A DNA stretch of 64,000 bases. Origin: Flavihumibacter stibioxidans. Its GTDB lineage: Bacteria > Bacteroidota > Bacteroidia > Chitinophagales > Chitinophagaceae. Location: contig NZ_MBUA01000012.1 in NCBI RefSeq assembly GCF_014332695.1, forward strand, positions 925,858-989,857, given 5' to 3'. A program made the position numbers and the translations under genes. Position 1 is the first letter of the stretch, and every line of letters starts with the position of its first letter. This document shows positions 17,275 through 24,658 of the stretch, one piece after another. Below the pieces are notes generated by a model that ran no database searches, was not told where the DNA came from, and saw only the letters and a program-made list of their open reading frames with translations.

Positions 17275-17634
17275 ATGAAAGCACAAAAAGATCTGAAAGA
17301 GGAGTACAAACAGAAGAAAACAAAAATGGGAGTTTTCCAGATCAGGAATACAGTCAACGGAAAAATTCTGGTGGGCAGTGGACTTAACCTGGATGCTATT
17401 TGTAACAGGAACAGGATGGAACTGAATTTCGGGAGTCACCGGAATGCAGCCTTGCAGGCAGACTGGAAGGAGTTCGGGGAAAACAAATTCGCATTTGAAA
17501 TCCTATCGGAAATAGAAGAAAAGGAAGGCGAAACCATCAATTATAACCAGGAGGTAAAAAAACTGGAGGCGATGTTCCTGGAGGAATTGATGCCATTTGG
17601 TGAAAAAGGATATCACCTTCCCAAAAAATCATAA
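17275..17634 (+). CDS. GIY-YIG nuclease-family protein, degenerate motif
   Basis: The protein has 119 aa. The core MGVFQIRNTVNGKILVGSG (from residue 18) aligns with the GIY-x(10-11)-YIG start of the fold in a Bacteroidota-specific small family. Here GVF and ILVG replace GIY and YIG, so the tyrosines central to catalysis are missing. The region NFGSHRNAALQADWKEFGENKFAFEILSE follows the usual family pattern, including an Arg and Glu. The product may be non-catalytic or have another role. It is followed 6 bases later by the TraB-like gene, so the two are likely co-transcribed. Confidence 0.75.
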   Translation: MKAQKDLKEEYKQKKTKMGVFQIRNTVNGKILVGSGLNLDAICNRNRMELNFGSHRNAALQADWKEFGENKFAFEILSEIEEKEGETINYNQEVKKLEAMFLEELMPFGEKGYHLPKKS

Positions 17635-17640
17635 CGTAAA

Positions 17641-18444
17641 ATGAAAAAGATTCTATTCATTGCCTGCAGTTTGCTGGCATTGGCTGTTTCAGCACAAGCC
17701 CAAACAAAAAAGACCAAAGTGATCCTGCTGGGCTGCTTTCATTTTGACAACCCGGGACTGGATGTAGCCAAATTTGAAAACGCAAATATCCTATCGGCTA
17801 AAAGGCAGGAAGAAGTACTGCAGATAGTGAAGCAGTTGAAAAAATTCAGTCCGTCAAAAATTTTCGTGGAGCGGACACCCGCCGGACAGGGGAAACTGGA
17901 CAGCCTGGTTCAGCAATACAAACTGGGTAAATACCAACTGAAAGCAGGGGAAGAGGAACAGATTGGTTTCCGGCTGGCGAAGGAGTTGAACCTGCCGACC
18001 ATAACCGGTGTTGATTACAGGGACAGTGATTTCCCTTTTGACAGTCTCATCAATTCAGCAAAGGCGGCCAACCAGTTTGCCTTCCTGGACTTCATACAAA
18101 AATCGATCGACAGCATACAGCAATCATTCAACAAAAGCCTGCAGGAAAAAACCATCAGCCAGATCCTGGTACAGCAAAATTCAAAAGAAGCGAAAGGGTT
18201 CCAGGTGAGTGCCTACCTCGAATTTCTGCAGGCCGGCAATAAGGATCAACATGTGGGTACTTATCTCAGCAGCGAATGGTGGCGGAGAAACATGATGATC
18301 TATGAAAATATCCTGAAGAACCTGGATGGAAAGGAAGAATCCATCCTGGTAATCTTTGGTGCGGGTCATACGGCCTTATTGGAGTTGATGATGCAATACA
18401 ACCGGAATTTTGAGATTATCCCTTTGGCGGACGTCTTACAGTAA
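17641..18444 (+). CDS. Exported DUF5694 / TraB-like protein
   Basis: This 267-aa protein has a clear signal peptide (MKKILFIACSLLALAVSAQA). The mature part begins KVILLGCFHFDNPG, with the His-containing beta-strand of TraB/EreA-like folds. Other conserved spots are FVERTPAG, GVDYRDSDF, and FGAGHTALLELMM near the C-terminus, which together would form the active cleft. Known relatives include erythromycin-esterase-like and Tiki/TraB metal-dependent hydrolases, but this subgroup is uncharacterised. It probably acts in the periplasm. Confidence 0.75.
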   Translation: MKKILFIACSLLALAVSAQAQTKKTKVILLGCFHFDNPGLDVAKFENANILSAKRQEEVLQIVKQLKKFSPSKIFVERTPAGQGKLDSLVQQYKLGKYQLKAGEEEQIGFRLAKELNLPTITGVDYRDSDFPFDSLINSAKAANQFAFLDFIQKSIDSIQQSFNKSLQEKTISQILVQQNSKEAKGFQVSAYLEFLQAGNKDQHVGTYLSSEWWRRNMMIYENILKNLDGKEESILVIFGAGHTALLELMMQYNRNFEIIPLADVLQ

Positions 18445-18516
18445 TTCCTGCATTTTCTACGGGTCTGCGATCATTTTCAGTTAACTTAGGTCTCCACCAA
18501 AAGCATTGGATACCTT

Positions 18517-19509
18517 ATGCCGGCGAATAAGAATGCCCTTGCCCGTTACCGGGTTATTGATGACTGCCTGACCAATAACATGAACAGATATCCCAGGCTG
18601 CCCGACCTTATCAAAAAGATTAGTGAGAAACTGGGGCAACCCATTTCGGATTCGATGGTGAACAAGGACCTGCGGGCGATGAAGGAACTCTATGGTGCGC
18701 CTATCCGGTTCAACAAGGCGCGTGGGGGGTATGAGTATGAACAGGAGGGCTTTTCCATCCGCGAGTTTCCGCTGACCTATGAGGAGATTGAAGCCATGGA
18801 CCTGGCGCCTGCCATGCTGCAACAATTGCGGGGTACGGGACTCTATGAGCAGTTCCTGCACGCAGTGAACAAAGTGATCGAAGGTTACCGCATCGGAAAG
18901 GCCCTGGGCAAGGATGAGACGGAGATCATCCAGATGGAAACCGGCGCACTTGCACCCGGCACGGAATGGCTGGAAGTGCTGCTGAAAGCCATCATTGAAA
19001 AGAAGCCACTTGATATAGAATACCAGTCCTATGGCGGCACCCCCAAACAACATCTTGTGTCAGGTTATTTGCTGAAGGAATACCGCAACAGGTGGTACCT
19101 CATAGGACATTCAGACCGTTCCGATGCCGTGATCGTTTACGGGTTGGACAGGATCAAGTCTGTCCGCCCCTCCCAAAAACATTTTCACCAGGATGCCGGC
19201 TTCAGTTCGGCTGACTATTTCCGTTATTGCTTCGGTATCACGCAGATGCATTACCAGGAACCCGAGGAGGTGGTCCTCAGTTTCCAGCCGGAACAGGCGC
19301 CGTATATTTTATCGCAACCTATCCATACCTCGCAAAAAGTGCTCGTTCACAATGACATTGAATTGAGGGTCCGGATTAAAGTATATCGTTCTCATGAATT
19401 GCTGCAGTTCATCATGGGCAACCTGGATAAGATCCTTGACATCGAACCGGCAAGCCTTAAGGAAGAAATAAAGGAGCGGGTGGGCAAAGCGCTGGATCGG
19501 TTGGCTTAA
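18517..19509 (+). CDS. HTH plus WYL-domain transcriptional regulator
   Basis: The protein has 330 aa. The N-terminal winged helix-turn-helix (about 5-75: LPDLIKKISEKLG, SDSMVNKDLRAMKELYG) is DeoR-like. A WYL domain (about 150-235, with YLLKEYRNRWYLIGHS and VYGLDRIKSV) and a C-terminal WCX extension (about 245-330) follow. WYL proteins often sense nucleotides or DNA ends and frequently accompany defence or DNA-repair genes, but none are adjacent here. Start at ATG 18517 (MPANKNALARYRVIDDCL) is standard for this family. Confidence 0.88.
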   Translation: MPANKNALARYRVIDDCLTNNMNRYPRLPDLIKKISEKLGQPISDSMVNKDLRAMKELYGAPIRFNKARGGYEYEQEGFSIREFPLTYEEIEAMDLAPAMLQQLRGTGLYEQFLHAVNKVIEGYRIGKALGKDETEIIQMETGALAPGTEWLEVLLKAIIEKKPLDIEYQSYGGTPKQHLVSGYLLKEYRNRWYLIGHSDRSDAVIVYGLDRIKSVRPSQKHFHQDAGFSSADYFRYCFGITQMHYQEPEEVVLSFQPEQAPYILSQPIHTSQKVLVHNDIELRVRIKVYRSHELLQFIMGNLDKILDIEPASLKEEIKERVGKALDRLA

Positions 19510-19555
19510 CTGCGTCCGCTCCTTTCACCAGGGTATTATACCATATAGGACAGGG

Positions 19556-20320
19556 TTATTTATTCTTTATCCTGGCGTATAACTTTTCAGCAACCAGTTC
19601 AGAGGACTGTGGGTTCTGCCCGGTAATGAAGTTGCCATCTTCCAGTGCAAAAGAACTCCAGTCGGCAGCTTTCACATAAATAGCGCCTCTTTCTTTTAAT
19701 CTCGATTCCAATGGAAACGGTACCACGCCGGATAACTGAACCGCCTCTTCTTCGGTATTACAAAAACTGGTAAGCCGCTTTCCGCTGATAAGATAATTGC
19801 CGGATCTGTCTTTCACATTAACAAGGGCAGCTGGCCCGTGACATACAAACGCGACTGGTTTGTTGTGACCGTAGAAGGCCTGAATAAGCCTGATTGAATT
19901 TTTATCATTTGCCAGATCCCACATTGGCCCGTGACCACCCGGGTAAAACACCGCATCAAAATCATTTTCTTCCACTGTTGAAAGCTTGACGGTGCTGCTC
20001 AACACCTTCTGGGTGGCAGGATCCTTAAAGTATCGTTTTGTGGCCTCAGTCTGAAAAGCAGGCTCATTACTTTTAGGATCAATGGGAGCCGGACCGCCTT
20101 TCGGCGTGGCTACAACTACATCCACACCCCTATCGGCAAAGTAGTAATATGGTGTGGCGAATTCCTCGATCCAAAATCCCGTAGGCCTTCCGGTGTTACC
20201 CAACGTATTGTGGGATGTTAACACAAATAAGACCTTTGCCTTTTTGTTTTTTTGAGCTACACTGATCATACCAGGCATGGTGAATAAAACCAGCAAATAA
20301 TAAAATAACGTACGATTCAT
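19556..20320 (-). CDS. DJ-1/PfpI-family protein (HchA-like), with signal peptide
   Basis: This 254-aa class I glutamine-amidotransferase-like protein has the nucleophile elbow VAFVCHGPAA (Cys160) and an acidic partner in GFWIEEFATPYYYF (Glu51-52). The layout matches glyoxalase III/deglycase-type DJ-1 proteins. Unlike most, it begins with a signal-like segment (MNRTLFYYLLVLFTMPGMISVAQ), suggesting export. It is the last gene of a minus-strand set with the SDR and tautomerase genes, perhaps handling reactive carbonyls. Confidence 0.85.
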   Translation of the reverse strand: MNRTLFYYLLVLFTMPGMISVAQKNKKAKVLFVLTSHNTLGNTGRPTGFWIEEFATPYYYFADRGVDVVVATPKGGPAPIDPKSNEPAFQTEATKRYFKDPATQKVLSSTVKLSTVEENDFDAVFYPGGHGPMWDLANDKNSIRLIQAFYGHNKPVAFVCHGPAALVNVKDRSGNYLISGKRLTSFCNTEEEAVQLSGVVPFPLESRLKERGAIYVKAADWSSFALEDGNFITGQNPQSSELVAEKLYARIKNK

Positions 20321-20345
20321 GATATTTTCTTTTGATAATTATCGA

Positions 20346-21098
20346 TTATTGAAAGCTATGGCCGGCCACATGTCCGCCATCCACATTGAAAACCTCTCCG
20401 GTTATGAAATTGCTGCTTGCGAGTGCATAAACCATTTCAGCGATATCAGATGGTTCGCCGACACGGTTTAACAAATGAAGTCCCGCAAGGCCATCCGCAT
20501 CTTCTATCCCGATTTTACCCTGCAATGGGCTGCGGATAATGCCCGGCGCAATAGTGTTCACACGAATATTCTGCTTACCGAACTCAGCGGCCAGTTGCCG
20601 GGTAAGCGCATGAACACCTCCCTTGCTGACCACCGGGGCTGTTGCCGGGAAACCTGCAATGGCATGATCCACCAACACGGTACCAATATTTATGACAGAG
20701 CCGCCATTATAATTCAACATCTCCTTAATGGCGAACTGTGTAGTGAAGAAGGTTCCCTTCAGGTTCACCCCAAAATATTTATCCAGGTCGGTCTCTTCCA
20801 CAAAAAGGAAGGGTTTGGGGGCGAACACCCCGGCATTGTTCACCAGCACATCTACCGATCCGAAATACTTAATGGCCGTAGCAACAATTTCTTCACAAAC
20901 CGATTTCCTGCTGACATCCCCCGGCACCAATTTTACATTGGCCGGTGAACCAAATTCTGCAAATGTCTTTTCAAGCTTTTCTTCCGTGGCGGAATTCATT
21001 ACTACATTATACCCTTTATCAAGAAAGAGTTTTGCAATAGCCTTCCCGATACCGGTAGATGCCCCTGTTACGATGATGGTTTTTTTACTCATGGTCAT
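20346..21098 (-). CDS. SDR-family oxidoreductase lacking the catalytic tyrosine
   Basis: This 250-aa short-chain dehydrogenase fold has the NAD(P) motif TGASTGIGKA (about 12-21) and the structural NNAG. In the active site the expected Ser is Gly-Thr (NIGTVLV). The YxxxK tyrosine position is proline (APVVSKGG), while the Lys is retained. I re-read the DNA (about 20625-20640) and it encodes Pro. Classical SDR chemistry is therefore doubtful. ATG 21098 overlaps the tautomerase stop by 4 bases (ATGA); ATG 21092 is an alternative start. It is cytosolic and co-transcribed with its neighbours. Confidence 0.85.
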   Translation of the reverse strand: MTMSKKTIIVTGASTGIGKAIAKLFLDKGYNVVMNSATEEKLEKTFAEFGSPANVKLVPGDVSRKSVCEEIVATAIKYFGSVDVLVNNAGVFAPKPFLFVEETDLDKYFGVNLKGTFFTTQFAIKEMLNYNGGSVINIGTVLVDHAIAGFPATAPVVSKGGVHALTRQLAAEFGKQNIRVNTIAPGIIRSPLQGKIGIEDADGLAGLHLLNRVGEPSDIAEMVYALASSNFITGEVFNVDGGHVAGHSFQ

Positions 21099-21304
21099 TG
21101 TTTGCTTTGTTGTTTACGTATTTCTGTTGTCTGCTCGCCCCCCAAGCCCCAGTTATCCGTATCGATCTCCTGAATAACTACATGGGTCAGGTGAAACTCC
21201 TTATTCAATACATCCTTCAACAGTTGTGTTACTCCTTTTATCAACTGCTGTTTTTGCTCTTTGGTAACACCATCACGGGTTACATCAATTCTTACAATTG
21301 GCAT
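21095..21304 (-). CDS. 4-oxalocrotonate tautomerase-family protein
   Basis: This 69-aa protein has the invariant Pro directly after Met (MPIVRIDVTRDGVTKEQKQ), which becomes the N-terminal catalytic base. Length and the KGVTQLLKDVL helix fit the hexameric 4-OT family. It is the first gene of the minus-strand tautomerase-SDR-DJ-1 unit, overlapping the SDR start by 4 bases, and is divergent from the AraC regulator 123 bases away. Confidence 0.9.
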   Translation of the reverse strand: MPIVRIDVTRDGVTKEQKQQLIKGVTQLLKDVLNKEFHLTHVVIQEIDTDNWGLGGEQTTEIRKQQSKQ

Positions 21305-21427
21305 TTTGTATTTTTTAATGATTACACCACAAAATTGAATGGAAACAGGAGGGCGGTAAATAGACAGAATAACGATTTACTTGTACTATTCCGACACCTT
21401 TCAGAAAATACCGGTACCTTTTCAGGC

Positions 21428-22396
21428 ATGAAAAAAAAGGAAGCACCTGTTCTGAACATTGCAGATTACTGCTCCGATAAAGACATCAGGAATATCAAGA
21501 TAAGTTCCTTCACTGAGGAAGCCTGCACCATCGCAGAGATTGAAGAAAACCACCGGCAGGATTACTATGAAATAGTATGGCTTAAAAAAGGGAACGGCAA
21601 TCATATTATCGATACGGTTAACTACCCTTATAACGGATCGGTGCTTTTTCTACTGTCACCCGGGCAAATGCACCGCATCTATCCGAAAGAAAAAGCGGAA
21701 GGCTATGTGATCAAATTTCTGACTGCTTTATTTTCAGATGCGAAAGACATGGAGGAGTACCTTATTAAAACAAATCTGTTTGATAATATTCAATCTGAAC
21801 CTGTCCTGAAACTTAACGCTTCCATTCATTCAACCATCCAGGATATTTTGATTAAAATGGAAACCGAGTTTAACACGGAAGAGCAGGATAAAGAGAAAAT
21901 ATTGCTTGCTTACCTGAAAATACTTTTGACACATATCAGCAGGTTGAAACGAATCACTTTTTCACAGGAACAGGTAAGCGCAGACTTAAACTTTTCATTA
22001 TTCCAGAAATATAAATCTGAAATAGAGAAACATTTCCGGAAAGAACATAGCGTGGAGAGTTATGCCGGCAGATTAATAATCCAGGCAAGAACCCTGAACA
22101 GTCTTTCAAAAAAATATTCAGGCAAAACTGCAGGCGAACTGATCGCAGACCGCATCATACTGGAGGCCAAAAGAGAATTGTACCATAACATAAAAAGCAT
22201 CAAGGAAATCGGTTATGACCTTGGCTTTGATGATCCTGCCTATTTTACACGCTTCTTTAAAAAGCAGGCGGGCATTTCGCCGCTGGACTACCGGATGGAT
22301 GTACTGAACAGATCGGCAGGTAGGACAACTGCAGGCGGCACACCGGATATGCAAAAAAAAGCTGGCGCCGCAAATGCAACGCCAGCATCAAAATAG
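21428..22396 (+). CDS. AraC-family transcriptional regulator
   Basis: The protein has 322 aa from ATG 21428 (MKKKEAPVLNIADYCSD). A cupin-like sensing domain (about 25-130) precedes the double helix-turn-helix (about 215-300: VESYAGRLIIQARTLNSL, SIKEIGYDLGFDDPAYFTRFFKK). The frame is open upstream to 21098, but that part overlaps the tautomerase gene and is non-coding in character. Being divergent from the tautomerase-SDR-DJ-1 operon, it probably regulates it. Its last codons contain the hairpin that ends the convergent murQ transcript. Confidence 0.88.
   Translation: MKKKEAPVLNIADYCSDKDIRNIKISSFTEEACTIAEIEENHRQDYYEIVWLKKGNGNHIIDTVNYPYNGSVLFLLSPGQMHRIYPKEKAEGYVIKFLTALFSDAKDMEEYLIKTNLFDNIQSEPVLKLNASIHSTIQDILIKMETEFNTEEQDKEKILLAYLKILLTHISRLKRITFSQEQVSADLNFSLFQKYKSEIEKHFRKEHSVESYAGRLIIQARTLNSLSKKYSGKTAGELIADRIILEAKRELYHNIKSIKEIGYDLGFDDPAYFTRFFKKQAGISPLDYRMDVLNRSAGRTTAGGTPDMQKKAGAANATPASK
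22353..22386 (-). terminator. Rho-independent terminator of murQ, inside the AraC gene's 3' end
   Basis: Read on the minus strand, GCTGGCG (22386-22380) pairs with CGCCAGC (22367-22361) around a 12-base loop, followed by eight T (22360-22353). It lies 20 bases after the murQ stop and is fully within the convergent araC-type coding sequence, in its last 15 codons. Confidence 0.8.
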
Positions 22397-22405
22397 TTTC
22401 CGGGT

Positions 22406-23233
22406 TTATTCCGACAACAGGGCCTTCTTTACCGACCCATATTGCACCAATAATTCTTTGGCCTTATCATAATCGGCGAGTCCCGTTTTATCCATGATCA
22501 TCCGCACACCGCGGTCCACCAGCTTGTCGTTGTTCAGTTGCATATGTACCATCCTGTTATCCTCCACCCTTCCCAGCACAATCATGAGTGAGGTGGAAAT
22601 CATATTCAACACCAGTTTCTGTGCGGTGCCGCTTTTCATTCGGGTACTCCCGGTCAGGAACTCTGGTCCCACCACTACTTCAATAGGAAAGGCTGCCGCC
22701 TGGCTGAGCGGACTGCCCGGGTTACAGGAAAGACTTCCCGTCAAAATACCGGCGTTATTACAGGCCTGAAGCGCCCCGATCACATAGGGGGTCGTACCGC
22801 TGGCAGCAATTCCCAACACAACATCATTGGAGTTAATGGAATAGGCCTGCAGATCTTTCCAGCCCTGTTCCCGGTTGTCCTCTGCATTCTCCACCGCATT
22901 CCGCAAAGCTGTATCGCCGCCCGCTATCAGTCCTACGATCAAACCCGCAGGAACACCAAAAGTGGGCGGACATTCAGAGGCGTCCAAAACCCCGAGCCGG
23001 CCACTGGTGCCTGCACCAAGATAAAAGAGACGTCCGCCTGACAGGATCTTATCCGTACAAGCTTCTACAAATGCCTCAATGGACGGCATGGCTTTTCTTA
23101 CGGCAGCAGGAACGGTTTCGTCCTCCCGGTTGATGCGCTCTAAAATTTCCCCCACCTGCATTTTTTCGAGGTTCCTGTGTAACGATACCTGTTCAGTAAT
23201 CTTTATAAACGATGGTGATTCTTCCGGATTCAC
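22406..23233 (-). CDS. murQ: N-acetylmuramic acid 6-phosphate etherase
   Basis: This cytosolic enzyme cleaves the lactyl ether of MurNAc-6-P to give GlcNAc-6-P and D-lactate in peptidoglycan recycling. SIS-fold signatures are clear: FYLGAGTSGRLGVLDASECPPTFG (about 70-93, containing the acid catalyst Glu87) and GIAASGTTPYVIGAL. The C-terminal part has GSTRMKSGTAQKLVLNM. Length 275 is slightly short but complete. It lies downstream of the susCD terminator, and anmK, which supplies its substrate, lies divergently beyond susC. Recycling enzymes thus bracket an outer-membrane importer. Confidence 0.95.
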   Translation of the reverse strand: MNPEESPSFIKITEQVSLHRNLEKMQVGEILERINREDETVPAAVRKAMPSIEAFVEACTDKILSGGRLFYLGAGTSGRLGVLDASECPPTFGVPAGLIVGLIAGGDTALRNAVENAEDNREQGWKDLQAYSINSNDVVLGIAASGTTPYVIGALQACNNAGILTGSLSCNPGSPLSQAAAFPIEVVVGPEFLTGSTRMKSGTAQKLVLNMISTSLMIVLGRVEDNRMVHMQLNNDKLVDRGVRMIMDKTGLADYDKAKELLVQYGSVKKALLSE

Positions 23234-23274
23234 TTCAAATAAAATTTATGGATCATTCAAGAAAGCTCAGTGAG

Positions 23275-23307
23275 AAAAAAGGAGACCCGAAGCGGATCTC
23301 CTTTTTC
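23275..23307 (-). terminator. Rho-independent terminator after susD
   Basis: On the minus strand, GGAGATCCG and CGGGTCTCC (about 23302-23281) form a stem with one mismatch around a CTT loop, followed by a run of T (23280-23275 region reads T6). It lies directly after the susD stop and before murQ, so murQ may need read-through or its own promoter. Confidence 0.75.
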
Positions 23308-23310
23308 CAA

Positions 23311-24636
23311 TTATATAACGGGATCCTGCGGAGTGTTTGGATTGCTCAAACGCTCCTGGTCAGGGTAAGGATAAAAATTCCTGGTCCGCTCATAATCAAC
23401 AGGAACGGGATTCACATTGGTCGGCGGTGCGGGACGACCAAAACGACGGCTGTCCTCCAGACGAAGTCCCTGCAGGAATAATTCAGCACCACGCTGCTTA
23501 TATACTTCCAGCAGCAGGTCATCTTTTGTGATGGGTCCGCTGTAAGCAGGCAGGTTGGCGTTGATGCCAACAGGGTCGCCTGCAGCCTGTGTACGCACGG
23601 CATTGATCTCGGTTAATGCATCGTTCAGGTTACCATTTCCACGAAGGATCGCTTCCGCTTTAATCAACCGCAGTTCATCAGGAACATACACTGGAATGGA
23701 TTCGGTGATCACATCAAAGAAACCTTTCAGTGTTTTCAGGTTCTCACCGTTAACTACCACAGTCGGATCTGCCAGAAAGAAGTTCAACCGTGCATCTCCG
23801 GCTTCCACCAGGCCGGCAGGCAAACCAAAGTTTTCCCTTGCCTTAAAGTTGGAAGCAACCTGAACCTGGTTGTAAATAGGGTTGGGATTCTGTTCCGTAT
23901 AACGAAAAACCGAAGCAACGGAAAGATCCACTGCATTGGCAGCCGTGAGTGCAGCAGAATAGTTACCCAGCATCATATTGTAGCGGGCACGGTAAGCATT
24001 GATAACATTCAGCAGGCTGAAATCACCCGCCAGCACGCGGCTGTTGAATTCTGCAGAAGGTGCATTGGCCGCGATGGCTGCAGCCGCTTCATCCAGCAAA
24101 CGAACCGCTTCCTCCAAACCTTCGGCCCTGGGCACAAAAGTTGCCGTACCAGCCACATTCGTCTGAATAGGAAACTGCTCGAAGGCAGTAGCGAGTCCGC
24201 CAATTGACATCGCCTTGAATAAATTTCCAAAAGCGAGCACACCGGATTTAGTGGCTGCATCTGCCTCAAGCACCGAAGGCGCTTTGCTGATCAGGTTCTC
24301 GGCCATGCCCATCACGCGAAGCATATTGCTCCACAAACCATTTACGTTTCCGTTGAAAGTCGGCAGGGCAGTACCGCCTGCTTCCAGTTCCAGGATATTC
24401 GTGAAAGTGGTAACACCCTTCAGTTCACGGGTGGTGGTGCCGGGTGCAGTGATCAAAGCCTGCATGCCGGAAGTGGCGTAGGTCAGCTTCATACCCACAC
24501 AGAGGGAAATCAGACCTTCCCTTGAATTCAATACCTCTTCGTCAGTGGGACCATTCGGGTTCACGTATTCCAGTTTGCAACTGTTGAATAAAACAGTCGC
24601 TGAACAAAGCATTAATAATATTGATAACTTTTTCAT
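23311..24636 (-). CDS. SusD/RagB-family outer-membrane lipoprotein
   Basis: This 441-aa surface glycan- or nutrient-binding lipoprotein caps the SusC channel. The lipobox LFNSC places the lipidated cysteine at residue 20 (MKKLSILLMLCSATVLFNSC). The body is alpha-helical with TPR-like segments (ALTAANAVDLSV, LNDALTEINAVRTQAAG) and the C-terminal ELFLQGLRLEDSRRFGRP typical of the family. It is encoded 22 bases after susC, as usual. The length is at the short end of the family. Its ligand cannot be read from sequence; neighbours suggest muropeptide-derived sugars. Confidence 0.92.
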   Translation of the reverse strand: MKKLSILLMLCSATVLFNSCKLEYVNPNGPTDEEVLNSREGLISLCVGMKLTYATSGMQALITAPGTTTRELKGVTTFTNILELEAGGTALPTFNGNVNGLWSNMLRVMGMAENLISKAPSVLEADAATKSGVLAFGNLFKAMSIGGLATAFEQFPIQTNVAGTATFVPRAEGLEEAVRLLDEAAAAIAANAPSAEFNSRVLAGDFSLLNVINAYRARYNMMLGNYSAALTAANAVDLSVASVFRYTEQNPNPIYNQVQVASNFKARENFGLPAGLVEAGDARLNFFLADPTVVVNGENLKTLKGFFDVITESIPVYVPDELRLIKAEAILRGNGNLNDALTEINAVRTQAAGDPVGINANLPAYSGPITKDDLLLEVYKQRGAELFLQGLRLEDSRRFGRPAPPTNVNPVPVDYERTRNFYPYPDQERLSNPNTPQDPVI

Positions 24637-24658
24637 TGTAATTTTTTTTGATGCTGCA

